Positions 8,684 through 16,936 are shown, numbered from the stretch's first letter. The stretch: 64,000 nucleotides of DNA from Kushneria pakistanensis (GCF_014652795.1 NZ_BMZM01000002.1:622025-686024); one strand, 5' to 3'. Made by a program: numbers and translations. The notes: generated from the letters alone by a model not told the origin.

Positions 8684-9712
8684 CTATTGGCTTGAATAGA
8701 GCGGAACGTCGTCGGGCAGAACCGGATGGTTGTGCTCCCAGGCGATAGCCGGCACGTCGGCGTTTTTTTTCGAGGCGCGTACGTTCTGTTCCAGCCAGGG
8801 GCCGTCAATATTGACGGTAGCGGCGGTTACCAGCTTGCGACGCGAGAGGTTCTTGCTCAGTCGATAGCGCAAAGACAGGGCCAGCAGGGCATCGGTGGCC
8901 TCGTTGACGCCTGTCTCGCCGGCAATGCGATATTGCATGGCGCGGGCCTTGGCATAGAGTGTGGGGAAGTCCGCTTCATCGCGACCGTAAAGCTCACGCA
9001 GCATCTTGCCGATCTGCAGGGCGGTGGAAATCGCCGGCTGGGTGACCCCGGTCGTCATCCTGGCGCAGTCGATGGCCCGCAGCGGTGCCTGCGCATCCTG
9101 TGTGGATACCATCAGATTGCCAGTGTTGATATCCAGATGACAGATGCGGGCATGATGAAAGTCGCGCAACAGGTCTTCAAGGCGCTGCAGCAGCGATCGG
9201 CGCTGGTGGCTGTCGGCTGTATCAAAGGCCTCGCCCAGATTGATCCAGCCCTCGAGCCAGGGCTGAATCAGCAGCTGGCGGTCCGGTATGCCGCCGCGCA
9301 GAAGTTCGCCCAGACACAAGACCTCAAGGCCCTGCCCGGTACGTTCATTAAGCGTCAGGGTGTTATCCACTTCGGCACTGCCGTGGTCATGACCAAAAAG
9401 CCGGTTTTGCACGCCAAGTAGAGCGCCAAGGCGCTTTCGCAGCGACGGCAGGGCGATCTCCTTGGCAAACAGATCACCCTGTTCGGCCTTGAGGCGAAAG
9501 ATGCTGCGTCCCTTGCGCTCACGCAGGGTCGTGATGCGATCGTCTTCACTGCCGCGCAGGTATTGATCCATGCGCTGCGCCGCCTCGTGCGAGCGCACGT
9601 CATCGGCCAGCCACCACTGCCAGGGGGAGCCGGCAAATTTGATGGGGCCATGAAAGTGGCGCTGAAGAACATCGGGACGTCCACGACGGCGCTGACGATC
9701 GGAAATATTCAT
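8684..9712 (-). CDS. Protein kinase-like fold protein (LPS kinase/WaaP-like)
   Basis: Putative kinase of 342 residues. Counting from the ATG at 9712, a possible ATP-binding lysine is K84 (FAKEI). The catalytic loop is HLDINTGN (192-199), an HxDxxxxN motif, and AIDCARM (D215) replaces the DFG metal-binding motif. This is the arrangement of the lipopolysaccharide kinase and RIO-like families. The start is uncertain: neither the ATG at 9712 nor the in-frame TTG at 9781 has a good Shine-Dalgarno. A promoter is visible at 9812-9840. The substrate is unknown, and no LPS-core genes are near. Confidence 0.72.
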   Translation of the reverse strand: MNISDRQRRRGRPDVLQRHFHGPIKFAGSPWQWWLADDVRSHEAAQRMDQYLRGSEDDRITTLRERKGRSIFRLKAEQGDLFAKEIALPSLRKRLGALLGVQNRLFGHDHGSAEVDNTLTLNERTGQGLEVLCLGELLRGGIPDRQLLIQPWLEGWINLGEAFDTADSHQRRSLLQRLEDLLRDFHHARICHLDINTGNLMVSTQDAQAPLRAIDCARMTTGVTQPAISTALQIGKMLRELYGRDEADFPTLYAKARAMQYRIAGETGVNEATDALLALSLRYRLSKNLSRRKLVTAATVNIDGPWLEQNVRASKKNADVPAIAWEHNHPVLPDDVPLYSSQ

Positions 9713-9811
9713 GATGGGAAGTACCGGTACAGATCCTGGGCAAGCGATGGGATCGAGCACTGTGTCACGGTATTGAGGCAAGACTTCGTTAACAGGCTAA
9801 ACCTTTCCTGC

Positions 9812-9840
9812 AATATAAGAACACTGTTCGCTTATGTCCA
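9812..9840 (-). promoter_or_regulatory. Sigma70-type promoter for the kinase-like gene
   Basis: On the minus strand the -35 hexamer TGGACA (9840-9835) is separated by 17 bases from the -10 hexamer TATATT (9817-9812). The predicted start of transcription is near 9805, in a locally AT-rich stretch. Confidence 0.5.
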
Positions 9841-9941
9841 GAGCCTTTTTAACAAGTTCTTAACAATTTGGTGGTAGAGCACAGGCCGGTTGTCATAAAA
9901 CCTGGCGTCAGGTCACAGACATGGCGGTGTGAAGGGTTGCT

Positions 9942-9966
9942 TTCTGCCCTTGAGGAAAGGGCAGAA
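9942..9966. repeat. Perfect 10-bp stem-loop downstream of the aminotransferase gene
   Basis: TTCTGCCCTT and AAGGGCAGAA form a perfect 10-bp inverted repeat with a five-base loop. It lies 34 bases past the stop codon of the minus-strand aminotransferase gene. It lacks a T-tract, so it is a poor intrinsic terminator but could protect the 3' end of the mRNA. Confidence 0.4.
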
Positions 9967-9999
9967 TGTGATGAAAGGGAGGTAAGGGAAATCGCTGTT

Positions 10000-11088
10000 T
10001 CAGCGCGCAAGCGCGCTTTCGAGTGCCGCCAGGCGACCCGGCATCAGCGCATCCTCGACGGCTGAAATACGCAGGACATTGGCCAGGCCCGGGTGAGGCG
10101 GGCGGTGAACGATAACGCCATCTTTCAGCAGGGCCTGCTGTGCCTCAAGGGTGCGCTCGGCATCCGGCAGGCGAATGGTCACGAAGTTGGTCGCCGAGGG
10201 TAAAACGTCCGCTCCCCACGCCAGTAGCTGCGCGGCCAGGCGCTCGCGTCTTTCGATGACGGCCTGAACATGCTGTTCGACCTCATCCTCATGGGTCAGC
10301 ACGATCCCGGCGGCGGCAAGGGCTATCGATGAGACGGCGTAATGAATGCGCACCTTGTACATCACCTCGAGCAGTTCGGGCAGGGCGATGGCGTAGCCGA
10401 TGCGCAGACCGGCCAGACCATGCGCCTTGGAGAAGGTGCGAAGGCGTATTACACCCGCCAGAGGCGTGCTGTCGCCGCGATCAGGGCGAAACTCGTGATA
10501 GGCCTCATCCAGCAGGAGATGACACGTTGGCGGCAGGTTGTCGACAAGATGCGCGATGTCGGCCTCGGTCAGGCAATGGCCGCTGGGGTTGTCCGGATTG
10601 GCCAGATACACAAGCCTTGCGTGATGCTGCCAGGCGGCCTGCAGCAGGGCATCGACATCGGGGGCCAGCCTGCCGGGCGCCTGATGATAGGCCACCTCGA
10701 CCAGACGACAGCCGTGTCCTTCGGCGAAGTAGCGAAAGGTCGGGTAGGTGCCGGCACTGGTCACGACGGTGGCACCGGTGTCGCACAGGGCGCGAAGGGT
10801 CAGGGCAATCAGACTGTCGGCGCCGGCATCCACCAGCAGAGCCTCAATGGGTATGCCCAGTGTTGCTGCCAGTTGCTGGCGCAGATCAAATGCCTGGGCA
10901 TCGCCGTAGGTGCGCGCCAGTGTGGCAATTGAATCGCCCAGTGCCTCGGACAGCGCCTGATGTGGCATGTCCAGCCCTTCGTTGGAACCCAGCTGATGAG
11001 GCAGCACGTGGCCCAGCCGGCGCTCCAGTGCCTTGCGTCCCGGGAAGGGGTTGTCCGGCCCTTCGCGATCCAGATGAGATGCCCGCAC
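10000..11088 (-). CDS. PLP-dependent aminotransferase, histidinol-phosphate aminotransferase-like
   Basis: Class I/II fold aminotransferase of 362 residues. The cofactor lysine is in RTFSKAHGLAGLRIGY (K221 with this start). Upstream landmarks are LGSNEG, YLANPDNPSG and LLDEAYHEF, all HisC-like. The start is a GTG preceded by GGAG nine bases upstream; a TTG at 11118 is a less likely alternative. No histidine genes adjoin it, so it may be a paralogue acting on another amino acid, as often seen with solitary HisC-like genes. The substrate is not decidable from the sequence. Confidence 0.82.
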   Translation of the reverse strand: MRASHLDREGPDNPFPGRKALERRLGHVLPHQLGSNEGLDMPHQALSEALGDSIATLARTYGDAQAFDLRQQLAATLGIPIEALLVDAGADSLIALTLRALCDTGATVVTSAGTYPTFRYFAEGHGCRLVEVAYHQAPGRLAPDVDALLQAAWQHHARLVYLANPDNPSGHCLTEADIAHLVDNLPPTCHLLLDEAYHEFRPDRGDSTPLAGVIRLRTFSKAHGLAGLRIGYAIALPELLEVMYKVRIHYAVSSIALAAAGIVLTHEDEVEQHVQAVIERRERLAAQLLAWGADVLPSATNFVTIRLPDAERTLEAQQALLKDGVIVHRPPHPGLANVLRISAVEDALMPGRLAALESALAR

Positions 11089-11155
11089 GAAAACACACTC
11101 CAGTTCATGAATGAACAATGATCAGATGAATGAACGATGCTCCGGTGGATGGTGA

Positions 11156-11677
11156 TCAGGGCGCCGGGGTCACGGCTGCCGCCGACAGGGGCAGGCCACG
11201 CTCATCCAGCGCGCCATCGATCTCCTGCTGCCACCAGATATCGTCACTGCTGCCGCGTTTGAGCGTCAATGTCAGCGTATAGGGGTAGAGCTTTCGATCC
11301 GACAGCGTGATGGCCCCCAGTGGCGCCTGCAGGGTCGAAAAGAGTCGCCATTGGTTGGACGGGGCATCTGCCTGTGCGGGCGCATCGGCCACGGAAAGTA
11401 TCTGTGGTCCCTGCCGGGCGCTGAGCAGCCGGCGGGTCAGAGCGTCATTGAAGCGCGCATCGGCCTGCTCGCCAAAGTCGACATCGGCCTGAACGGGCGT
11501 GACAAGAATGACGCGGCTGCCCGTGGCACCCTGCCAGGGCGGTTCATCGAGCACTTCAAGGGCGGCCGTCTCGCCCAGATTTTCCAGCGGGGTGCGATGG
11601 CGCGAGGTGTCGCTGTCCATTCCGGCACAGCCCACCATCAGCAGGGTCAGCAGCACAAGAGGCGCCCATCGCATCAT
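11156..11677 (-). CDS. Putative lipoprotein of unknown function
   Basis: A 173-residue protein with a lipoprotein signal ending in the lipobox MVGC (lipidated Cys 17). The mature region contains VILVTPVQADVDFGEQADARF and an extended, probably beta-rich C-terminal half. I do not recognise the family. The start is an ATGATG pair overlapping the stop codon of the alpha/beta hydrolase gene by four bases, so translation is probably coupled. Lipid attachment at the cell envelope is the only function-related statement the sequence supports. Confidence 0.75.
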   Translation of the reverse strand: MMRWAPLVLLTLLMVGCAGMDSDTSRHRTPLENLGETAALEVLDEPPWQGATGSRVILVTPVQADVDFGEQADARFNDALTRRLLSARQGPQILSVADAPAQADAPSNQWRLFSTLQAPLGAITLSDRKLYPYTLTLTLKRGSSDDIWWQQEIDGALDERGLPLSAAAVTPAP

Positions 11678-12681
11678 CGTGAAGGGGGCTCGGAGGTGTC
11701 GGCAGTGGTGACGCATGAGCCTTCGGTCTGTGTGATCAAAAAATGATGCAGATCCCTGAAAAGGGTCTGGCGGATATCCGGTGATTCATTGACCAGATGG
11801 TGTCGGGCGTCCTGATGATAGACGATGTGAGCGGCGGGCAGCAGCCGACGCAGCACTCCGAGATTCCAGCGCCAGTCCACGGTGGCGTCCTGCTCGCCCT
11901 GCAGAATCAGCGTGGACAGATCCGTAGGCGGCAGCCGGCGAACATGGGACATCCAGTCGCGCATGGCCCCGACCCAGACCAGCGGCAGGGTGTCGGTCTG
12001 CAGCGGATCCTTGTGGTGCAGAAAGTCGGTAAAGGCCAGATGGGTGGTGTTGGGACGGTGACTGCGCGGAATGCTGCGAATAAAGGGTGTGGCCAGCCGA
12101 TGCATCACACGCGAGCGCTGCCACTTGCAGGGGCGCACCAGCGGGGCCAGCAGTACCAGAGACTGCCACGGATGATGGCCTGAACGCTCCAGGGCATCGG
12201 TGGCGAGAATGGCCGCGCCGGTACTCTGTCCGATGCCGATCAGCGGCGCCGTCATCAGTCCTTTCGCCTCGATCTGCGTGAGCAGGGCGCGAAGGCACTG
12301 CGTATAGGTGGCAAAGTCATCGATGGCGGCGCGTTCGCCGCTGGACAGGCCGTGGCCCGGCAGGTCCCAGAGCACCACACGAAATCCGGCGTCCAGCAGC
12401 AGGCGCAGCAGGTGCCCGTAAAGCGCCAGGTGATCAAAGTAGCCGTGTACGACCACAATCGTGCCGCGAAGTGCGCCCTCCTGCGGGGTCCAGACCTGTG
12501 TCCAGAGACGGAACTCGCCCACCTGTACATGACCTGATTCGATCCCGCCGACCTGCGTGATCAGATCCTCCAGCCCATAATGACGAAAATACTGCGCCAT
12601 CACGCCTGTGGGTGGCAGGGCAAGGGGCGCCAGCGGGCCGGCATTCAGCAGGTTGGAAAAATCGGGTAAGGACATTGTCAT
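11674..12681 (-). CDS. Alpha/beta hydrolase, monoacylglycerol lipase/lysophospholipase type
   Basis: Serine hydrolase of 335 residues. The oxyanion-side motif VVVHGYFDH precedes WDLPGHGLSSGER, and the nucleophile elbow is GIGQSTGA with S153. The probable acid is in QGEQDATVDW and the histidine in DARHHLVNE near the C-terminus. This set matches Hydrolase_4/PldB-type lipases. It has no signal peptide. It is the upstream gene of a two-gene unit with the lipoprotein gene, which it overlaps by four bases. The physiological ester is unknown. Confidence 0.88.
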   Translation of the reverse strand: MTMSLPDFSNLLNAGPLAPLALPPTGVMAQYFRHYGLEDLITQVGGIESGHVQVGEFRLWTQVWTPQEGALRGTIVVVHGYFDHLALYGHLLRLLLDAGFRVVLWDLPGHGLSSGERAAIDDFATYTQCLRALLTQIEAKGLMTAPLIGIGQSTGAAILATDALERSGHHPWQSLVLLAPLVRPCKWQRSRVMHRLATPFIRSIPRSHRPNTTHLAFTDFLHHKDPLQTDTLPLVWVGAMRDWMSHVRRLPPTDLSTLILQGEQDATVDWRWNLGVLRRLLPAAHIVYHQDARHHLVNESPDIRQTLFRDLHHFLITQTEGSCVTTADTSEPPSR

Positions 12682-12725
12682 GAACGCTCATGCTCGCGCC
12701 ACGCCGGTCGCGCAGCCAGAGGTCA

Positions 12726-13112
12726 TTATGCGGGCTCGGGGCGTCGACGCAAGGCAGTCACCCCCAGCATGACCCAGCCGGCCATCATCACAAGCCCGCC
12801 CACGGGGGTGATCGGCCCCAGCAGGGCAGGGCCGCCCAGCGCCAGCACATACAGCGAGCCGCAAAAGAGCAGCATGCCGGCACCCCATAGTGCCAGCACG
12901 GTACGCTGGCCCTTGAGCGGCACGCTTTCCCGCCAGACAAGAATCATCATGAAGGCCAGCGTATGCCAGGCCTGATAGCGTACGCCGGTATGCCAGGCGT
13001 TGAGGGCCTGCGCATCCAGCCGATCGGCCAGGCCGTGGGCACCCCAGGCGCCCAGAACGACCACACTCAGTCCGGAGAGGGCAGCAACGAGCCAGAGAAG
13101 GCGCGATGGCAT
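12726..13112 (-). CDS. DUF423 (YgdD) family small membrane protein
   Basis: Integral membrane protein of 128 residues with four predicted hydrophobic segments. It carries the family signature GAWGAHGL near the N-terminus and YQAWHTLAFM further on. E. coli YgdD has no firmly established function. It ends 44 bases before the alpha/beta hydrolase start on the same strand and diverges from agcS. Confidence 0.87.
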   Translation of the reverse strand: MPSRLLWLVAALSGLSVVVLGAWGAHGLADRLDAQALNAWHTGVRYQAWHTLAFMMILVWRESVPLKGQRTVLALWGAGMLLFCGSLYVLALGGPALLGPITPVGGLVMMAGWVMLGVTALRRRPEPA

Positions 13113-13237
13113 GGGAACATACTCCTATTGAATCGGGCATTTGGCCCTGAATCCGTGTATGGTCGCACGCACGCGCCCGAGCCACCAGGTAGCGCGCTCG
13201 GTTCGGTGGCTCTGATCAATAACACACCATAAGAGTA

Positions 13238-13260
13238 ATGCCTCCGTGACAGTGAGGCAT
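13238..13260 (+). repeat. Stem-loop in the agcS leader
   Basis: ATGCCTC (13238-13244) pairs with GAGGCAT (13254-13260) across a nine-base loop, ending only 14 bases before the agcS start codon. A second arm pair, AGCCACC/GGTGGCT, occurs about 50-70 bases upstream. Position near the ribosome-binding site suggests a possible translational effect; I did not find a glycine riboswitch core. Confidence 0.35.
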
Positions 13261-13274
13261 GGCGGGGATTTCCC

Positions 13275-14756
13275 ATGGAATTTATCACTACCGTTGAAAA
13301 CGCCATTTATGCCGTGATGAATCCGATCAGTGGCTTTATCTGGTCGTTCATACTGGTCTATCTGCTGCTGGGCGCCGGTATCATCTTTACCATCGCGACC
13401 CGATTCATGCAGTTTCGTCTGCTGGGACACATGGCCCGCGTGACCTTTACCAGCCGCGGCAGCGGTGAGGGCGTGAGCGCCTTTCAGGCCTTTGCCACGT
13501 CGCTTGCCGCCCGCGTGGGCACCGGCAACATGGCCGGTGTCGCGCTGGCGCTGTGGGTTGGCGGTCCCGGTGCCATCTTCTGGATGTGGATGACCGCCAT
13601 CATCGGTCTGGCCACGGCCTTTATCGAGTCCACCCTGGGCCAGGTCTACAAGATCGAGCACAAGGACGGGGTCTTCCGCGGCGGGCCTGCCTATTACATC
13701 GAGCGTGGTCTGGGGCAGCGCTGGATGGGCTGTCTGTTTGCGGTATTTTTGATCATCGCCTTTGGTCTGGCCTTTTGCGGCGCGCAGTCCAATACCATCG
13801 CCCAGGCCGTCGACAGTGCCTTTGCCGTTCCGACCTGGATCACCGGGGTGGTACTGGTGGCCCTGACCGCGCTGGTCATCTATGGCGGGATCAAGTCGGT
13901 GGCGCGTGCCGCCGAAAAGATCGTGCCGGTCATGGCGATCGCCTACCTGCTGGTGGCGCTGTATGTGCTTTTTGCCAATATCACTGAAGTGCCGGAGATG
14001 CTGGCACTGATCGTCAAGAGTGCCTTCGGCTTCGGCCCGGCCATCGGCGGCGCGGCAGGCTACTCCATCAAGATTGCGATGGAAAACGGCATCAAGCGCG
14101 GGCTTTTCTCCAATGAGGCCGGCATGGGCTCGGCGCCCAACGCGGCCGCCACGGCCACGGTCAAGCATCCCGCGGCCCAGGGGCTGGTGCAGTCCTTTGG
14201 TGTGGTCATCGATACGCTGATCATCTGTACCTGTACGGCCGTGGTGATTCTGCTCTCCGGTGTCTATGACACGCTGATGACCACTTCGCCGGGGCAGTCG
14301 GTGGAAGGCATTACCCTGACGCAGGAGGCAATGGTGGATCACCTGGGCAGCTTCGGTGAAATCTTCGTTGCCATCGCGATCTTCTTTTTTGCCTTTACCT
14401 CGATTCTGGCCAACTTCGCCTACAGCGCGGTCAACGTTGAATACCTCTTCCCGCGTCACAGTGATCGTGCGGTGTCCGTCATTCGCGTCATGATTCTGGC
14501 CATGGTAATGATCGGCGCGGTGGCCAATCTGACGTTTGTGTGGAACTTTGCCGACCTGGCGATGGGGCTGATGGCCACCACCAACCTGATCGCCATGCTG
14601 CTGCTGGCCCCTGTGGCCCTGCGTGTGCTGAAGGACTATGAGCGCCAGCGCAATAGCGGGGTCAAGGAGCCGGTCTTTGACCCGGGCGTGCTCAAAAAAC
14701 CCGAGCAGCTGGCGAAGGGTGTCTGGACGTCACCTGAAGGCGCGGCGAAACGGTAG
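13275..14756 (+). CDS. agcS: Alanine/glycine:cation (sodium) symporter, AgcS family
   Basis: Inner-membrane transporter of 493 residues with about ten hydrophobic segments. It matches the AGCS (AlsT/DagA) family: GEGVSAFQAFATSLAARVGTGNMAG is the family's N-terminal signature region, and FSNEAGMGSAPNAAATA is the second conserved loop. Members import alanine or glycine with Na+ or H+. Sodium coupling suits a halophile, but this is inference. It is transcribed alone, divergent from the ygdD-like gene and about 60 bases before thiS. Confidence 0.92.
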   Translation: MEFITTVENAIYAVMNPISGFIWSFILVYLLLGAGIIFTIATRFMQFRLLGHMARVTFTSRGSGEGVSAFQAFATSLAARVGTGNMAGVALALWVGGPGAIFWMWMTAIIGLATAFIESTLGQVYKIEHKDGVFRGGPAYYIERGLGQRWMGCLFAVFLIIAFGLAFCGAQSNTIAQAVDSAFAVPTWITGVVLVALTALVIYGGIKSVARAAEKIVPVMAIAYLLVALYVLFANITEVPEMLALIVKSAFGFGPAIGGAAGYSIKIAMENGIKRGLFSNEAGMGSAPNAAATATVKHPAAQGLVQSFGVVIDTLIICTCTAVVILLSGVYDTLMTTSPGQSVEGITLTQEAMVDHLGSFGEIFVAIAIFFFAFTSILANFAYSAVNVEYLFPRHSDRAVSVIRVMILAMVMIGAVANLTFVWNFADLAMGLMATTNLIAMLLLAPVALRVLKDYERQRNSGVKEPVFDPGVLKKPEQLAKGVWTSPEGAAKR

Positions 14757-14814
14757 GAGCGCCTTCGGCCTCGACGCTATAATGCGCTTTCCCGATGCCA
14801 ACGCAGGATGTGAC

Positions 14815-15015
14815 ATGCAGCTATACATCAATGGGGAAGCGCGCCGGGTCGATCAGGTCAGCCATGTGGCTGACCTGATTGCCGTGCTGGGGCTGACCGG
14901 ACGACGTATTGCCGTGGAAGTCAACGAGGTGATCGTGCCTCGTACCCGCCATGCAACAACGCCGCTCAATGACGGCGACCGTATCGAGATTGTTCATGCC
15001 ATCGGTGGCGGCTGA
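14815..15015 (+). CDS. thiS: Sulfur carrier protein ThiS
   Basis: Ubiquitin-like sulfur carrier of 66 residues for thiazole formation in thiamine synthesis. It ends in the Gly-Gly tail (HAIGGG) that is adenylated by ThiF and thiocarboxylated. The internal ATG at 14815 defines the true start; the longer reading frame upstream is non-homologous and overlaps agcS. thiG follows 59 bases later. No ThiF gene is in the window. Confidence 0.95.
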   Translation: MQLYINGEARRVDQVSHVADLIAVLGLTGRRIAVEVNEVIVPRTRHATTPLNDGDRIEIVHAIGGG

Positions 15016-15074
15016 AAGGCTCGCCCCGAAGGTGATCGCACCAGAGCCCGTCAGATGGGTTTGAGGAGAACATC

Positions 15075-15878
15075 ATGAGCACTGATTCATCGTGGGACAC
15101 CCCCCTGACCATTGCCGGGCGACGTTTCGCCTCGCGTCTGCTGGTCGGTACCGGCAAGTATCGTGACCTTGAAGAAACGGGCGCAGCCGTCCAGGCCAGC
15201 GGTGCCGAGATCGTGACGGTCGCCGTGCGCCGCTCCAACATCGGGCAGAACCCGGACGAGCCCAACCTGCTCGATGTCATTTCTCCCGAGCGCTATACCA
15301 TTTTGCCCAATACGGCCGGGTGCTATAACGCCCGCGACGCGGTGCGCACCTGCCAGCTCGCCCGCGAGCTGCTTGACGGACACAACCTCGTCAAGCTGGA
15401 AGTGCTGGGCAATGATCACACGCTCTATCCCAACGTGATCGAGACCATCAGTGCGGCGCGTACGCTCATCGAGGATGGCTTTGATGTCATGGTGTATACC
15501 AGTGACGACCCGATCGTGGCCGCCGAGCTTGAATCGATGGGCTGTTGCGCGGTCATGCCGCTGGGCTCGCTGATTGGCTCGGGTCACGGCCTGCTCAATC
15601 CGCACGCGCTGTCCCTGATTATTGATAATGCACGCGTACCGATTCTGGTCGATGCCGGTATCGGCACGCCTTCTGATGCGGCCATGGCCATGGAGCTTGG
15701 CTGTGACGGCGTGTTGATCAATTCGGCCATTGCCCACGCGCGCCAGCCGATTCTGATGGCCAGTGCCATGAAAAAGGCCGTTGAAGCCGGCCGCGAGGCT
15801 CGACTGGCCGAGCGCATGGGCAGAAAGACCTATGCCGCAAGCCCCTCATCGCCCAGTGAAGGCCTGATTACCGGCTGA
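15075..15878 (+). CDS. thiG: Thiazole synthase ThiG
   Basis: TIM-barrel enzyme of 267 residues that combines 1-deoxyxylulose 5-phosphate, ThiS-thiocarboxylate and dehydroglycine into the thiazole phosphate of thiamine. The Schiff-base lysine is K107 in [10 protein letters not shown]. Phosphate-binding loops are [10 protein letters not shown] and [17 protein letters not shown] precedes the ATG. The gene sits between thiS and trmB, the arrangement also found in Pseudomonas. I saw no THI-box upstream, so TPP riboswitch control is not supported here. Confidence 0.97.
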   Translation: MSTDSSWDTPLTIAGRRFASRLLVGTGKYRDLEETGAAVQASGAEIVTVAVRRSNIGQNPDEPNLLDVISPERYTILPNTAGCYNARDAVRTCQLARELLDGHNLVKLEVLGNDHTLYPNVIETISAARTLIEDGFDVMVYTSDDPIVAAELESMGCCAVMPLGSLIGSGHGLLNPHALSLIIDNARVPILVDAGIGTPSDAAMAMELGCDGVLINSAIAHARQPILMASAMKKAVEAGREARLAERMGRKTYAASPSSPSEGLITG

Positions 15879-15922
15879 TGTGCTGGGGACATACCCGTTC
15901 CACCGTTGTTGACGACATTGTG

Positions 15923-16642
15923 ATGAAAGAAGAAGAGATAACGCAGGATGCCCAGGCCCCGCAAACGCCCCATCGTGGCGTCAAAAGCTATGTGGTGCGC
16001 AGTGGGCGCATGACCCTGGCCCAGCGTCGCGGCCTGGAGGTTGTCTTTCCACGCCTGGGGCTGAGTCTGGCACAGGGACGGCTGGATCCGGTGGCGCTCT
16101 TTGGCCGCCAGGCACCGCTGGTGGTCGAGATCGGCTTTGGCATGGGCGGTTCGCTGCTGGAGCAGGCTAGGGCCAATCCGGATACCGATTTTATCGGTAT
16201 CGAGGTGCACCCGCCCGGCGTGGGCAAGCTGCTTGACGAGGTCGACAAGGCCGGCCTTGAGAACGTGCGGGTATATCGTGAAGACGCCCTCAAGGTGCTC
16301 GATGACTGTCTGCCGGCCGGATCGGTGGATACATTACAGCTCTTTTTCCCCGACCCCTGGCCCAAGAAGCGCCATCACAAGCGCCGGATCGTCCAGCCTG
16401 CCTTCATCGAGCGCGTGCACCGTGTTCTCAAGCCGGGCGGGCGTTTCCACATGGCCACCGACTGGCAGCCGTACGCCGAGTATATGGTCGAGGCGATGAA
16501 CGAGACGCCGGGATTTACCACCCAGGCCCGGGAAGGCGACTACGTTCCGCGCCCGGACTTTCGACCGCTCACCAAGTTTGAAACCCGCGGCGAGCGCCTG
16601 GGGCATGGTGTGTGGGATCTGATCTATCAGCGCAACGCATAA
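15923..16642 (+). CDS. trmB: tRNA (guanine-N7-)-methyltransferase TrmB
   Basis: Makes m7G46 in tRNA using S-adenosylmethionine. With the ATG at 15923 it has 239 residues; an ATG at 15878 overlapping the thiG stop would add 15 residues, and neither start has a strong Shine-Dalgarno. The SAM site is [14 protein letters not shown], and the tRNA-binding catalytic segment is [20 protein letters not shown]. The C-terminus [17 protein letters not shown] is typical. Probably in one transcript with thiSG. Confidence 0.95.
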   Translation: MKEEEITQDAQAPQTPHRGVKSYVVRSGRMTLAQRRGLEVVFPRLGLSLAQGRLDPVALFGRQAPLVVEIGFGMGGSLLEQARANPDTDFIGIEVHPPGVGKLLDEVDKAGLENVRVYREDALKVLDDCLPAGSVDTLQLFFPDPWPKKRHHKRRIVQPAFIERVHRVLKPGGRFHMATDWQPYAEYMVEAMNETPGFTTQAREGDYVPRPDFRPLTKFETRGERLGHGVWDLIYQRNA

Positions 16643-16683
16643 GGTGACAGGTGAGGCTGCCGGGCAGGCTCGCCGTATGCCAC

Positions 16684-16796
16684 ATAAAAAAGCCGCCCAA
16701 TCGGGCGGCTCAAGGACCGTGACTAGCTTGATGAGGAGATGAACCACTCGATACCTGACATATCGGGTTGTTCATGTGATGACTGGCGATCACCAC
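16684..16796 (-). ncRNA. Candidate Fur-regulated small RNA
   Basis: The predicted minus-strand transcript is about 110 nt, from near 16796 to a T-tract ending near 16684. It can fold into a 5' hairpin (GTGAT/ATCAC, 16793-16776), a second hairpin (TGAAC plus CGATA paired with TATCG plus GTTCA, 16774-16740), a single-stranded stretch at 16739-16711 beginning TCTCCTC, and a terminator stem. CUCCUC could pair with Shine-Dalgarno sequences. The only ORF inside is 21 codons without a ribosome-binding site. With Fur-like sites over the promoter, this is the plan of RyhB and PrrF RNAs. I see no clear sequence identity to either, so it is an unnamed candidate. Confidence 0.55.
16685..16710 (-). terminator. 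Intrinsic terminator of the candidate small RNA
   Basis: AGCCGCCC (16691-16698) and GGGCGGCT (16703-16710) form a perfect 8-bp GC-rich stem with a four-base loop. On the minus strand it is followed directly by TTTTTT. On the plus strand no T-tract follows the stem, so it does not fit as the trmB terminator. Confidence 0.8.
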
Positions 16797-16802
16797 ATCT
16801 CA

Positions 16803-16831
16803 AAGATAACCATTCTCATTTGGGCGGTCAA
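16803..16831 (-). promoter_or_regulatory. Sigma70 promoter of the candidate small RNA
   Basis: On the minus strand the -35 hexamer TTGACC (16831-16826) and the -10 hexamer TATCTT (16808-16803) are separated by exactly 17 bases. This is one of the best promoter matches in the window. Predicted initiation is near 16796. Confidence 0.65.
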
Positions 16832-16844
16832 GCCAAATGAGAAT
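16804..16844. promoter_or_regulatory. Fur-box-like palindromic region
   Basis: A perfect 12-bp inverted repeat, ATTCTCATTTGG (16812-16823) and CCAAATGAGAAT (16833-16844), brackets the -35 box. The stretch at 16804-16818 matches the 7-1-7 Fur consensus at 11 of 14 informative positions and covers the -10 box. A second, weaker match begins at TGAGAAT near 16838. Occupancy by Fur would block the minus-strand promoter and possibly a plus-strand promoter for the gene at 16937. Confidence 0.5.
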
Positions 16845-16936
16845 ATTTTTTAAATGAATGTCTGCTGTTGTAGAGACTGTTACATCTGTCTTCAGACGTT
16901 ACCCAATGCCTATCCGGTCACTGGATATCTGCCCCC

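Noticed and set aside
13113-13274. Glycine riboswitch upstream of agcS
   Set aside because: Hairpins are present, but the conserved aptamer core and tandem arrangement are missing.
14757-15074. TPP riboswitch upstream of thiS or thiG
   Set aside because: No CTGAGA or ACC-rich THI-box pairing was found; likewise none in the thiD leader.
16710-16775. 21-codon ORF inside the candidate sRNA
   Set aside because: No ribosome-binding site, its start lies in a stem, and its stop is within the terminator stem. I keep the non-coding interpretation, though a dual-function RNA is not excluded.
16739-16840. 33-codon plus-strand ORF after GAGGAG, antisense to the candidate sRNA
   Set aside because: The purine-rich motif touches the ATG with no spacer, so it cannot act as a Shine-Dalgarno; the frame also runs through the promoter and palindrome of the minus-strand RNA.
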